A DNA stretch of 64,000 bases, from positions 39,903-103,902 of the forward strand of contig JBDGYV010000004.1 in assembly GCA_039588915.1 (NCBI GenBank), read 5' to 3'. A model generated the notes under the pieces. That model did no database searches, had not been told where the DNA came from, and worked only from the letters and a program-made list of their open reading frames with translations. Below, piece by piece: positions 23,527-32,601 of this stretch. Position 1 is the first letter of the stretch, and each line of letters starts with the position of its first letter. Source of the stretch: CAMYLR01 sp039588915 (GTDB lineage: Bacteria; Gemmatimonadota; Gemmatimonadetes; JACCXV01; JAHWKZ01). Both the position numbers and the translations under genes were made by a program.

Positions 23527-25788
23527 CTACGAGATCGGCTTCTCGGGAAGCTCGACCGTAAACGTCCACAGTCCAGAGTTGTAGTCGGTCGCATAGAGCG
23601 TGTCGCCGACCGGCGACCACTCGTCCCCGAACATCGGGAACACACCCCACACGCTGGGAGCGAACGGTAGTTTGGCGTCCTCAGGCCCGGCCGACGGTAA
23701 AAAGTAGGCGATCTCACGACCCTGAGCGTAGAGGTCGCCACGCAACTCGCCACTGACGTCGACAACCCGGATTCCACCCTGGTAATAGCCGATGTACAAG
23801 ACGTCATCGTTGACCCAGAAGTTGTGCGCACCCGCTTCGGGAACCTCGTACTTGGCGACGTACTTCGGCCTGGTCGGGTCGCTAACGTCTACGACGTGCA
23901 CCGGTCCACGTGGATCGTTCCCCGACCCCGGGATGCTAGGGGTCGTGCCCGCGAGGCTGAAGTCCTCATCGCCCACGAACACGTAGTTGCGATGCCGGAT
24001 CGCCGAGTGGGTCGGACCACCCGGATAAAAGATTCGGCTCACCTGCGTCGGTGCCTCAGGGGTTCCGCCACGACCGCCACCGCCGACGTCGAGGATCACA
24101 AGCCCGTCGTTCATGTACGACACGTACGCCATACCATCCTGCACCCAAATGTCGTGCAATGAGCGACCGACGACGGGGAGGCCCCACCGACCGACTTCGC
24201 GCGGACGGGTAGGATCCGAGAGATCGATGATGTGCAGATCGTTGGTGCCGTCGTTGACCGCGTAGACGAGATGCCCGATCCAGAACACGTTGTGCACTCC
24301 GGCCGTCAGGGTCTCGGTGTACTCGCTCACCAACTCCGGCTGAGCTGGATCCTCGAGTGAGAACACCAGGATCCCGTTGCGTCGGTTGGCTGCCCCTTCA
24401 CGCGTGGCGACCAGCCACTGGCCGTCTTCAGACACCTTGACGTCGTTTATGACGCGCGCATCAAACTCCTGCTCGTTCGTCAACACGGGGTTGGCTGGGT
24501 CCGAGACGTCGAATGTGAGCAGACGATTGGCCTGGTGCGTGCCCACGTACACGTACGAGTTTTGTGGCCACAGATCGGAGGTGTACGTTTCAACGTTCTT
24601 GCCGTGTCCGTTCATGTGGATACGGCCGGATATCCCCCTGGCAATGGCTTCGATTGACGCGGTCGCGACCCGGTCGCCCAATACTGCCACCACCGTGTAC
24701 CGGCCTGGATGTTCGGCGACGAACGAACCGTCCGGGTACACCTGAGCGCCGGCCTGGGCTACTGACCAAACCGGGCGGGCGTGATCTTCGTCCATCGCGA
24801 GTTGGACGACGTCGCCGGTACGGATCGCGCCGCTTGGCACGTCTTCGATCGACAACGGATCCCCGGACTCGGCCACCACCGAGATCGTGTACTCGGTCCT
24901 CGTGTCGTCAGCTTTGACAGTGATGGTGGCTTGACCCGGTGATTGCGCGACGAGCGTGTGAGCGTCGACTCCGATCACATCAGAAGCGCTGGATGTGATT
25001 TCGACATCGGGATCCAGCACCCAGCGATGGATCGAGTTCAGCGCGTCGATCTCGAGCGGCACCCGACTGCCGGTCACAAGTCGCGACGGCACGTTGGTGT
25101 AGACGCTGATCGACTCGATCTTCGGACTCGAGATCGCGACTGCGGCCGTGCCAATGGCATTGTTGACCACTGCAACGACCACTCTGTCTCCCGCGTTCAC
25201 GCCGACGAAGTCTCCCGATTGGTTGATCGTCCCGCCCAACGAGAACCATTCGACATCGCTATCCGCGATCTCAACACCCGCCTCGTCGTAGGCGCGAGCT
25301 ACAAACCGCTGTGTTTGTTCCGAGTCGAGGGTGATGTTGCTTGGTACGACCTCGACCCGCGAGATGCCGGGTGCGGCACGGAACATGTCAAAGCTCGGCT
25401 CGAGTTGTGTGTCTTGACCGACCGGTACAAGCGCAATCGGTATCACGAAGCGGTTATCTTCGCCGAGGCTGAACCAGAGGCCAACGAACGCATCGCCATC
25501 GCGCGTACCAACGAAACGGCCGGGACCGAACGGCGTATCGAACTCCATCTGCGCCCGATCGTCAGTCACCTGGCTGTCCGTGACCTGCACGAACGTTCCT
25601 GGACTTTCGGGCGTCACGATCTTGTCGGCGTCGATCTTGAACGGCATCGGCGGTGCGTTTATCCCCTGACCGACCAGCTGATAAGGGGTGTAGCCTGCAG
25701 GGATCGTCGGTGCATCTTGGGCCATGGCTTGACTCGTGATTGTCGACCCGGCAGTTACCGCTATCAGGGCGAGTGTATAACGGAGCAT
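23527..25788 (-). CDS. Secreted LVIVD-repeat beta-propeller protein with Big-like domains
   Basis: A 753-residue exported protein. The signal peptide (LALIAVTAGSTITSQAMAQ) is followed by a region with bacterial Ig-like (Big) strands at about 150-400 (VEVVPSNITLDSEQTQRF, SVYTNVPSRLVTGSRVPLEI). From about 410 comes a beta-propeller built of LVIVD-type repeats: NRLLTFDVSDPANPVL, NGILVFSLEDPAQPEL, NDLHIIDLSDPTRPRE, DGLVILDVGG, GPVHVVDVSDPTRPKY and GGIRVVDVSG. Such proteins are extracellular scaffolds or binding proteins; no catalytic site is visible. GAGGTGAAAG precedes ATG 25788. The gene stands alone, 35 bases upstream of the methyltransferase operon. Confidence 0.88.
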   Translation of the reverse strand: MLRYTLALIAVTAGSTITSQAMAQDAPTIPAGYTPYQLVGQGINAPPMPFKIDADKIVTPESPGTFVQVTDSQVTDDRAQMEFDTPFGPGRFVGTRDGDAFVGLWFSLGEDNRFVIPIALVPVGQDTQLEPSFDMFRAAPGISRVEVVPSNITLDSEQTQRFVARAYDEAGVEIADSDVEWFSLGGTINQSGDFVGVNAGDRVVVAVVNNAIGTAAVAISSPKIESISVYTNVPSRLVTGSRVPLEIDALNSIHRWVLDPDVEITSSASDVIGVDAHTLVAQSPGQATITVKADDTRTEYTISVVAESGDPLSIEDVPSGAIRTGDVVQLAMDEDHARPVWSVAQAGAQVYPDGSFVAEHPGRYTVVAVLGDRVATASIEAIARGISGRIHMNGHGKNVETYTSDLWPQNSYVYVGTHQANRLLTFDVSDPANPVLTNEQEFDARVINDVKVSEDGQWLVATREGAANRRNGILVFSLEDPAQPELVSEYTETLTAGVHNVFWIGHLVYAVNDGTNDLHIIDLSDPTRPREVGRWGLPVVGRSLHDIWVQDGMAYVSYMNDGLVILDVGGGGRGGTPEAPTQVSRIFYPGGPTHSAIRHRNYVFVGDEDFSLAGTTPSIPGSGNDPRGPVHVVDVSDPTRPKYVAKYEVPEAGAHNFWVNDDVLYIGYYQGGIRVVDVSGELRGDLYAQGREIAYFLPSAGPEDAKLPFAPSVWGVFPMFGDEWSPVGDTLYATDYNSGLWTFTVELPEKPIS

Positions 25789-25944
25789 CTTTCACCTCGG
25801 AGAAGATTACAATTGCGGCGGTCGGTTTGACGGGAGCGGTTGTTCTGATAGAGAGAGTGGCCTCGGCTCGATCGCGTTCAACTTGTACTGGCCAGGCTCA
25901 CCGGCAGCCCACAAGCTATCCGATCCTCGCATGTACGTCGAGGT

Positions 25945-26784
25945 GTGGCGCTAGCGGGTGTGGAGTCCGATTGTGATAGGGTGCTGAGCTTTCGAGCGAG
26001 CCGATCCCCGCGCCTTCTTCAATGGGTTGTGGGGGGCACGGTTATCGTGGTCGCGATACCAGTTCTGATTGTAGCCTCAGCCCTGGTTCATCTCCCGACC
26101 GTGGCTTGGCACCGTTATCGCGCACCCGAACGAACATCTATTATGATGTACCGCGCAGGTGAGGCCGAGGCCGGCAATGTCGATTGGGATCCGCGTTACA
26201 AATGGGTGCCACTCGAAGCGATCTCGCCGCATCTCCAGCGGGCAGTGCTGATCGGGGAAGACAGCCGGTTCTATGACCACGCCGGTTTTGATTATGAGGA
26301 GATTCGGTCGGCCTGGAACAGGTGGAGACGTGGCGGGCGGTTGCGCGGCGCATCGACCATCAGCCAGCAAGCTGCCCGGAGCCTGTACCTGTCGCCGTCG
26401 CGAAACGCGTTTCGGAAGCTACGAGAGGCGGTGATCACTGTTGGGATGGAGATTATACTACCGAAGGATCGTATCTTTGAACTGTACCTCAACGTCGTCG
26501 AATGGGGACCTGGTATCTTTGGTGTGGAAGCGGCATCGCAAACCTATTTCAATCGACCGGCGTCTCAGTTGACTCGCCCGCAAGCGGCACTCTTGGCAGC
26601 CACGCTGCCAGCTCCACGTTCCTCCAACCCCGCTCGACCGACGCCTGGTCTTCGCCGTCGCCAGTGGCGCATCCTCGATCGGATGGAACGGTGGGACCAG
26701 CCTCCTGCACCTGCGGAGGAGCCTTCGCGAGAGCCGATTCGACGTCCGGCCGAAGCGATCGAATGGTCGTCGGGGGACCATTGA
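25945..26784 (+). CDS. mtgA: Monofunctional biosynthetic peptidoglycan transglycosylase
   Basis: A 279-residue GT51 enzyme that polymerises lipid II into glycan chains. An N-terminal span (VVGGTVIVVAIPVLIVASALV, about 29-49) anchors it in the inner membrane. The five family motifs are present: EDSRFYDHAGFDY (catalytic Glu), GASTISQQAARSLYL, lysine/Arg-rich KLREAV, ELYLNVVEWGPGIFGVEAAS and ALLAATLPAP. There is no transpeptidase domain and the length is normal for MtgA. GTG 25945 is used; GTG 25960 is equally possible. The stop overlaps the TTG of the following TPR gene (TTGA), so they are coupled. Confidence 0.93.
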   Translation: MALAGVESDCDRVLSFRASRSPRLLQWVVGGTVIVVAIPVLIVASALVHLPTVAWHRYRAPERTSIMMYRAGEAEAGNVDWDPRYKWVPLEAISPHLQRAVLIGEDSRFYDHAGFDYEEIRSAWNRWRRGGRLRGASTISQQAARSLYLSPSRNAFRKLREAVITVGMEIILPKDRIFELYLNVVEWGPGIFGVEAASQTYFNRPASQLTRPQAALLAATLPAPRSSNPARPTPGLRRRQWRILDRMERWDQPPAPAEEPSREPIRRPAEAIEWSSGDH

Positions 26785-27305
26785 ACCGGCGCGTCGATCT
26801 CAAGATCGTGGTGGTGATCTCGTTTGCTACGCTGACGTTGGGATTCCTCGTGGGAAGCCGGGTCGGTGGCGGATCGGATCCGGCATCGTCCGAGGCCACC
26901 GGCGGCGCTCCTCACGCGGTTGGAGTCGAGGAGTACGTGCAGCTTGGTGTTCAGGCGCTCGACCAGGGAGACCCCGCCACTGCGGAACGCTATTTCCGGT
27001 CGGCGGTGGCGCTCGTGCCGTCGGCGCCGGGTCCTCGTGGCGACTTGGCGGTTTCGTTGATGGCGCAGGGGCGGTGGGTGGACGCGGATCGCGAGCTGAC
27101 GGAGGCGCAGCGGCTCGGGCCCGACCGCCCCGAGCTCTACTTCGTCGAGGGCGTGATGGCGCGCGACGGGCTGGCGGATACGGTGCGCGCCCGGGCGGCT
27201 TGGACACGGTTCCTCGAGCTCGCCCCCGAGGGTTCCCAGGATACGGACCTCGTGCAGGAGTGGTTGAGCGGGCAGGGGGAGTTCAGAGCCACCCAATCAG
27301 AGTGA
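26781..27305 (+). CDS. Membrane-anchored TPR protein
   Basis: A 174-residue protein with one N-terminal membrane span (KIVVVISFATLTLGFLVGSRV) and tetratricopeptide-like repeats over about 45-165 (GVQALDQGDPATAERYFRSAV, DLAVSLMAQGRWVDADREL, DTVRARAAWTRFLELAPEG). TTG 26781 is preferred: it overlaps the mtgA stop and has GGGGGA three bases upstream; ATG 26763 is the alternative. TPR proteins of this kind scaffold complexes, here perhaps peptidoglycan synthesis given the coupling to mtgA. FTR1 follows after 16 bases. Confidence 0.75.
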   Translation: MNRRVDLKIVVVISFATLTLGFLVGSRVGGGSDPASSEATGGAPHAVGVEEYVQLGVQALDQGDPATAERYFRSAVALVPSAPGPRGDLAVSLMAQGRWVDADRELTEAQRLGPDRPELYFVEGVMARDGLADTVRARAAWTRFLELAPEGSQDTDLVQEWLSGQGEFRATQSE

Positions 27306-27321
27306 GAATGGGCTGGCGTCA

Positions 27322-28071
27322 GTGAACGCCGGATCAATGTTTCTCAATTCCTTCGGCATCCTCGTGCGCGAGGGGCTCGAAGCGTTATTGATTTGTACCG
27401 CCTTGGCGGCGGCAGCTTCCAAAGCCGGTTCTCGTGACAGTGTTCGGGCGATCTGGCAGGGCGCCGCTGCCGCGATCGTCGTGAGCATTGCGACCGCCTT
27501 CGCGGTCGACCGGGTTCTGCACCTCACCGAAGCTGACCAAGAAGCGATCGAGGGCGTTACGATGCTCTTGGCTGCGGTGGTTCTCTTCTACGTTTCGTAT
27601 TGGCTGCTGTCCAAACTCGAGGTCGCGCGCTGGATGGGGTATCTACGGGACCGGATGGTCGGCGCGGATAGCCGTTGGGCGATGGGGGGAGTCGCCTTCC
27701 TCGCCGTGTATCGCGAGGGTGCCGAGACGGTGCTGTTCTACCGAGCCCTGGCCGGCATCGGTGCCGGGTTCCCGTTTTGGGCCGGCATCGCGGCGGGCAC
27801 GGTCGTGATGGTGGCGATCGGCGCGGCGGTTCTGTGGTACGGAGCCCGCTTGCCGATCCGACCCCTGTTCGCTGGAACCGGTCTTCTGCTCTATTACTTG
27901 GCGTTTGTCTTCGTCGGTCGCGGCGTGCACGAGCTCCACCCGACCGTTGAGACGATGATAGCGCAGTCCCTCTTGTTAGGGTTGGCGATCATCGCCGCTG
28001 TGGTGATCCTGATGGGTTGGAAGCGCACGAGAGCAGCGCTCGAAACGACCACAGCCGTTGCTCAGGAATGA
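27322..28071 (+). CDS. FTR1-family iron permease
   Basis: A 249-residue membrane permease of the FTR1/EfeU family that carries ferric iron (delivered by an oxidase partner) across the membrane. About seven hydrophobic spans. Two REGLE-type iron-relay motifs are visible: REGLEALL (about 16-23) in the first helix and REGAETVL near residue 131. GTG 27322 has no strong ribosome site, but the gene sits 16 bases after the TPR gene. No EfeO/EfeB partner or multicopper ferroxidase is adjacent; the blue-copper and heme proteins of the window lie 6-8 kb away and are not obviously linked. Confidence 0.9.
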   Translation: MNAGSMFLNSFGILVREGLEALLICTALAAAASKAGSRDSVRAIWQGAAAAIVVSIATAFAVDRVLHLTEADQEAIEGVTMLLAAVVLFYVSYWLLSKLEVARWMGYLRDRMVGADSRWAMGGVAFLAVYREGAETVLFYRALAGIGAGFPFWAGIAAGTVVMVAIGAAVLWYGARLPIRPLFAGTGLLLYYLAFVFVGRGVHELHPTVETMIAQSLLLGLAIIAAVVILMGWKRTRAALETTTAVAQE

Positions 28072-28136
28072 GTGGGGAAATAAGTTCATAAATTGGTTCG
28101 CTCAGCACATTCGACATCTCAATCCAGGTGGTATCG

Positions 28137-30443
28137 ATGGCTCTGTCTATCAATCTCGGGTTTCCTCGTATCGGGCGCGATCGTGAACTCAAGCGAGCGA
28201 CCGAAGGGTATTGGGCCGGCAAGGTAAGCGCTGACGAGCTGACGTCGGTCTGCGCCCAGCTGCGCCGCGAGCAGTGGGAAGAGCAGCGCAAAGCCGGGAT
28301 AGAGCTGATTCCTTCGAACAGTTTTTCATTGTACGACCAGGTCCTCGATACGACGGCGATGGTAGGCGCGGTGCCGGAGCGCTACCACTGGCGCTCCGAG
28401 CAGGTCGATCTCGATACGTACTTCGCGATGGCCAGGGGCGCGCAGCGTGAGGGACTCGACGTTCATGCGATGGAGATGACAAAGTGGTTTGACACCAACT
28501 ACCACTTCATCGTGCCGGAGTTCGTCCCGGAGCAAGAGTTTCGGCTGGCCTCGACCAAGCCTTTCGACGAGTTCGCCGAGGCTCGCGAGCTCGGGATAAC
28601 GACCCGACCGGTGTTGATCGGCCCGGTGAGCTATCTGATTCTCGGCAAGCCACGAGAAACCGAGTCAGAGCCATTGGAGACCCACCTGGATTCGCTAATC
28701 GAGGTGTACGCGGAGGTGATCGCGAGGTTGGGTGCGATGGGTGCGGAGTGGATTCAACTCGACGAGCCGTGCTTCGTGGAGGATCGATCGGCCAAGGAGA
28801 GCGCCGCACTCGAGCGGGCATACGATCGGTTGGCCGACGTCGCCGGCAACGCGCGATTGATCGTGCAGACGTACTTCGATCATGTTGGAGAGGCCTATTC
28901 GGCGTTGACTCGGTTACCGGTCGCCGGTATCGGGCTGGATTTCGTTCGTAGCCAAGAGAACGTGGCGCTCATGCGCGAGCACGGGTTCCCAAGCGACAAG
29001 CATTTAGTGGCTGGAGTCGTGGATGGCCGCAATGTGTGGATCAATGACCTGTCGGCGAGCCTCGATCTGCTGGACGATCTCCAGACGATGGTGTCGGCGG
29101 ACCGACTCATGGTTGGTGGGTCGTGTTCGCTGCTCCACGTTCCGATCGAAGCTGCCCGCGAGACCGATCTGGACCAGGAGCTGAAGAGCTGGTTGGCGTT
29201 CGCGAGTGAGAAGGTGGCCGAGATCAAGACGTTGACGCGGGCCGTCAATGACGGTCGGGACGCGGTTGCCGATGCGTTGGCCGCGAACCAGGCGGCACTC
29301 GAAACGCGCCAAACGTCCGATCGCACTCGGAGTCGTCGCGTACGGGAACGGATGGACGTGCTCGACGCCGGCGCTGCGGGCCGTGAGGTCGACTTCGCTC
29401 AGCGGCGCGAGGTGCAGCGCGAACGGCTGGGGTTACCCGCGCTGCCGACGACGGTTATCGGCTCTTTCCCGCAGCACCCAGAGGTTCGCGTGCAGCGCCG
29501 CAAGTTTCTGCGCAGCGAAGTCTCAGAACCGGACTATGAAGCCTTTCTCGAGGGTGAGGTTCGCCGCGCGATCGAGCTTCAGGAGAAGATGCGTATCGAT
29601 GTTCCGGTGCACGGTGAGTTTGAGCGCAACGACATGGTTGAGTATTTCGGCGAGCGCATGGAAGGCTACGCCTTCACGCGCTTTGGGTGGGTGCAGTCAT
29701 TTGGCTCGCGTTACGTCAAGCCGCCGCTCCTTTTCGGGGATGTTCATCGTCCGGAACCGATGACGGTTCGCTGGTGGGAGTTCGCTCAGTCGTGCACCGA
29801 TCGACCGATAAAGGGGATGTTGACCGGGCCGGTGACGATGCTCCAGTGGTCATTTGTGCGCGACGATCAGCCGCGTTCGGAGACATGTTTCCAACTTGCA
29901 CTCGCGATTGCTGACGAGGTGCAGGATCTGGAGGCGGCGGGAGCTAAGGTGATCCAGGTAGACGAGCCGGCATTGCGCGAGGGCCTGCCGCTTCGGAGCG
30001 ATGGTTGGGAAGAGTACCTCCGCTGGGCGGTTGCCGCGTTCCGCGTGACGACCGGTGGGGTGCGACCCGAGACACAGATCCACACCCACATGTGCTACTC
30101 GGAGTTCAACGACTTCATTGAGCACATCGCTCGCATGGACGCCGATGTGCTGTTGATCGAGAACGCGCGATCAGATGAAGAGCTGCTTGAGGTTTTCCGT
30201 GACGTTGACTACGGGCGCGACATCGGCCCCGGTGTCTACGACATTCATTCGCCACGGGTGCCGCCGGTTGACGAGTTGGCAGACATGATTCGGGCATCGA
30301 TGCGGGTTCTGCCGATCGACCGGCTGTGGGTAAACCCCGACTGTGGGTTGAAGACTCGGAAGTATGACGAAGTGGTTCCGGCGCTGGAGAACATGGTCGC
30401 TGCGGCGGACATCGTCCGAGCGGAGACAGGAGTACCGGTGTGA
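28137..30443 (+). CDS. metE: Cobalamin-independent methionine synthase
   Basis: A 768-residue enzyme that moves the methyl group from 5-methyltetrahydropteroyl-tri-L-glutamate to homocysteine, the last step of methionine synthesis, without B12. Both barrels are complete: N-terminal NLGFPRIGRDRELKRA and C-terminal TTVIGSFPQHPEVR. The zinc ligands can be placed: His651 and Cys653 (HTHMC), Glu675 (LLIENAR) and Cys736 (NPDCGLKTR), each ten above E. coli MetE numbering. ATG 28137 has AGGTGG five bases upstream; GTG 28128 is less likely. The 65-base gap before it is too short for a SAM or B12 riboswitch. The stop overlaps the rhodanese gene (GTGA). Confidence 0.97.
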   Translation: MALSINLGFPRIGRDRELKRATEGYWAGKVSADELTSVCAQLRREQWEEQRKAGIELIPSNSFSLYDQVLDTTAMVGAVPERYHWRSEQVDLDTYFAMARGAQREGLDVHAMEMTKWFDTNYHFIVPEFVPEQEFRLASTKPFDEFAEARELGITTRPVLIGPVSYLILGKPRETESEPLETHLDSLIEVYAEVIARLGAMGAEWIQLDEPCFVEDRSAKESAALERAYDRLADVAGNARLIVQTYFDHVGEAYSALTRLPVAGIGLDFVRSQENVALMREHGFPSDKHLVAGVVDGRNVWINDLSASLDLLDDLQTMVSADRLMVGGSCSLLHVPIEAARETDLDQELKSWLAFASEKVAEIKTLTRAVNDGRDAVADALAANQAALETRQTSDRTRSRRVRERMDVLDAGAAGREVDFAQRREVQRERLGLPALPTTVIGSFPQHPEVRVQRRKFLRSEVSEPDYEAFLEGEVRRAIELQEKMRIDVPVHGEFERNDMVEYFGERMEGYAFTRFGWVQSFGSRYVKPPLLFGDVHRPEPMTVRWWEFAQSCTDRPIKGMLTGPVTMLQWSFVRDDQPRSETCFQLALAIADEVQDLEAAGAKVIQVDEPALREGLPLRSDGWEEYLRWAVAAFRVTTGGVRPETQIHTHMCYSEFNDFIEHIARMDADVLLIENARSDEELLEVFRDVDYGRDIGPGVYDIHSPRVPPVDELADMIRASMRVLPIDRLWVNPDCGLKTRKYDEVVPALENMVAAADIVRAETGVPV

Positions 30444-30907
30444 GTCGCCACGTAGCGGTCGCTACGCTTGTCTTGGCGTTTGCTTGTGGCGCCGACGAAA
30501 CCGCAAATCGCAACTCGGAAGATCTCGTCGAGACACTCCCCGCGTCAGTCCCAGCCCCCGACGTCGAGGCTGGGATCCTCATCGTCACCCCCGAAACAGT
30601 CCGTGGATGGCAAGAGGAGGACGCGCCGTTGGTTCTCATCGACGCCCGCGATGCGGTGCAGTTCGGACAGGAGCACCTGCCGGGGGCGGTCAACATCCCG
30701 TACGTCGATATCCGGCCTGGGGCTAAGCTGCCACCGCGCACTGCGAGGATCGTCGTCTACTGCTCTGACACCGATTGCCCGATTTCACAGTACGCCTACG
30801 AATCGTTAGGGAGCCTCGGCTTCTCGGAGGTCTACGACATGCGGGCCGGTCTTCAGGGATGGAAGGCGGCCGGTTATCCGACCGAGATCGACGCCACCGA
30901 CAACTAA
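30440..30907 (+). CDS. Rhodanese-domain lipoprotein
   Basis: A 155-residue lipoprotein (lipobox AFAC, Cys16) with one rhodanese domain at about 48-150. Visible: VLIDARDAVQFGQEHLPGAVNIPY, the active-site loop beginning with the nucleophile cysteine in VVYCSDTDCPIS, and GFSEVYDMRAGLQGWKAAGYP. A second cysteine in the loop is unusual but known. Such domains shuttle sulfane sulfur or act as redox/phosphatase relatives; being outside the cytoplasm it more likely handles sulfur in the periplasm. GTG start in GTGA overlap with metE, so the two are coupled. miaB follows after ten bases. Confidence 0.87.
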   Translation: MSRHVAVATLVLAFACGADETANRNSEDLVETLPASVPAPDVEAGILIVTPETVRGWQEEDAPLVLIDARDAVQFGQEHLPGAVNIPYVDIRPGAKLPPRTARIVVYCSDTDCPISQYAYESLGSLGFSEVYDMRAGLQGWKAAGYPTEIDATDN

Positions 30908-30917
30908 CCGGGCGGCC

Positions 30918-32276
30918 ATGCAGCTCAACTACTACATCGAAACGTACGGGTGCCAGATGAACGTGGCCGACACCGAGCTCATGGGCGGTGTTCTCAGGCG
31001 CGATGGCCACCGTCGAGTGACGGACCCCGACCAAGCCGACGTCCTGATTGTGAACACCTGCGCGATTCGAGAGCACGCGGAGCAGCGCGTGATAGGTCGT
31101 ATCGGCCAGCTCAACCGTTACAAGCGGAGCCGGCCCGATGTGCGGCTTGGGGTTGCCGGTTGCGTGGCCAAGGAGCTGGGTCGCGAGCTGCTCGATAGGG
31201 CCGCACATGTCGATTTCGTCGTTGGCCCCGACTCGTATCGGCAACTGCCCGAGATCCTGGCTCGCGTCGAACACGGTGAGCGGGTGGTCTACGATCGCTT
31301 CAACCGAAGTGAGCATTACGAAGATCTCGAACCGTATCGGCTGGAGAAGTTCGCCGCCTGGATCACGATCATGCGTGGCTGTGACAAGTTCTGCTCATAC
31401 TGCATCGTGCCGTTTACTCGCGGCCGCGAGAAGTGCCGTACCCTCGAGAGCGTCGTCGAGGAGGTCACGATGTCGGTCGCGGATGGCGCTAAGGAAGTGA
31501 CGTTGCTCGGTCAGAACGTCAATTCGTACCGTGACCGGGGGCGCGATTTTCCTGACCTTCTAGCGGCCGTGGCGGCGGTACCGGATCTCGCCCGGGTGCG
31601 GTTTACGACCAGCCATCCGTGGGACTTCACCCAGAAGCTCGTCGACACGATCGGTGGGCACGACAACATCATGAATCATGTCCACCTGCCAGTTCAGTCC
31701 GGCTCGGACCGGATGCTGGACGCGATGAAGCGTGAGTACACGTGCGAGACCTATCGCCGTCAGATCGAAATGCTGCGCGAGAGGATACCGGAATGCGCCC
31801 TGTCGACCGACATCATCGTCGGGTTCCCGGGGGAGACGGAAGCCGATTTCGAGGCGACCTACGATTTGATGGCGAGTACCCGTTATAACTCCGCGTACAT
31901 CTTCATCTACTCGCCCCGACCACACACGCCGGCGATAGAGCTTGTCGATCACGTTGTGCCTCGAGCCGTCGCTCAAGAGCGGCTCGAGCAACTGAACGAT
32001 CTACAGCGCTCGATTGGAGCTGCCTACATGCTCGAGAAAGTGGGCACGACCCAGCCAGTGCTCGTCCAGCGACTGGCCCGCCGCGGCCGGGGCCTGCTGT
32101 CGGGCTGGACAGAACACCGGGAGACGGTCGTTTTTCCTGGCAGCGAAGAAATGGTCGGTGAGATCGTATCGGTCGCGATCGGTGGTTTGTCCGGGTTCAC
32201 GCTGCATGGAGAATCAGCGCACGACCCACGCTCGGCTAACCGATATCGCGGCGAGCTCAACGTCGTTGCCGGTTGA
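30918..32276 (+). CDS. miaB: tRNA-2-methylthio-N6-dimethylallyladenosine synthase
   Basis: A 452-residue radical-SAM methylthiotransferase that completes ms2i6A at position 37 of tRNAs. N-terminal UPF0004 domain (YIETYGCQMNVADTELM, NTCAIREHAE) holds the second iron-sulfur cluster. The radical-SAM CX3CX2C motif is C155, C159, C162 (CDKFCSYC). VHLPVQSGSDRML and DIIVGFPGETEADF follow, and the C-terminal TRAM region ends the protein. It works after MiaA, whose gene lies in the same window at 47.3 kb. ATG 30918, ten bases after the rhodanese stop. Confidence 0.97.
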   Translation: MQLNYYIETYGCQMNVADTELMGGVLRRDGHRRVTDPDQADVLIVNTCAIREHAEQRVIGRIGQLNRYKRSRPDVRLGVAGCVAKELGRELLDRAAHVDFVVGPDSYRQLPEILARVEHGERVVYDRFNRSEHYEDLEPYRLEKFAAWITIMRGCDKFCSYCIVPFTRGREKCRTLESVVEEVTMSVADGAKEVTLLGQNVNSYRDRGRDFPDLLAAVAAVPDLARVRFTTSHPWDFTQKLVDTIGGHDNIMNHVHLPVQSGSDRMLDAMKREYTCETYRRQIEMLRERIPECALSTDIIVGFPGETEADFEATYDLMASTRYNSAYIFIYSPRPHTPAIELVDHVVPRAVAQERLEQLNDLQRSIGAAYMLEKVGTTQPVLVQRLARRGRGLLSGWTEHRETVVFPGSEEMVGEIVSVAIGGLSGFTLHGESAHDPRSANRYRGELNVVAG

Positions 32277-32292
32277 AAACGGCGAGCGGTCA

Positions 32293-32565
32293 ATGACCCG
32301 ACGGCGAGCTGCACTGGGACTCGCGTTGATGGCGTTTGCAGCCCTGTTTCTGTTCGCGCTCTACAATCGCGGACAGGCGATCGCCTTAACGTTCGGATTG
32401 TGGCAGTGGCGAGTTGATGCAGTCATCGCTGTTTACACTGGGGTTGGCCTCGGTCTTTTGGCGATGTTTCTACTGGGCTTGCCCGGCGACCTGGCGGTCC
32501 GGGCAGAAAACGCACGGCTGGCGCGGCGTGTACGCCAGCTGGAGCGAGAGCGCGGTGGTGATTGA
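32293..32565 (+). CDS. LapA-like small membrane protein
   Basis: A 90-residue protein with two membrane spans (ALGLALMAFAALFLFALY and VYTGVGLGLLAMFLLGLPG) joined by the short LTFGLWQWRVDAVIAV strand, then a basic coiled tail (ENARLARRVRQLERERG). This is the layout of the lipopolysaccharide assembly protein A (DUF1049) domain. ATG 32293 is used; no strong ribosome site is visible and coupling to miaB, 16 bases upstream, is likely. Function in envelope assembly is inferred from the family. Confidence 0.75.
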   Translation: MTRRRAALGLALMAFAALFLFALYNRGQAIALTFGLWQWRVDAVIAVYTGVGLGLLAMFLLGLPGDLAVRAENARLARRVRQLERERGGD

Positions 32566-32601
32566 ACGACAGAGCCTATGACGGCTTTATAGGCTATAAG
32601 G

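Noticed and set aside
24943..25830. 295-codon plus-strand frame
   Set aside because: Opposite the LVIVD protein; Arg/Asp/His-rich shadow without motifs.
28072..28136. Riboswitch before metE
   Set aside because: Only 65 bases are available and no SAM- or cobalamin-riboswitch core is visible.
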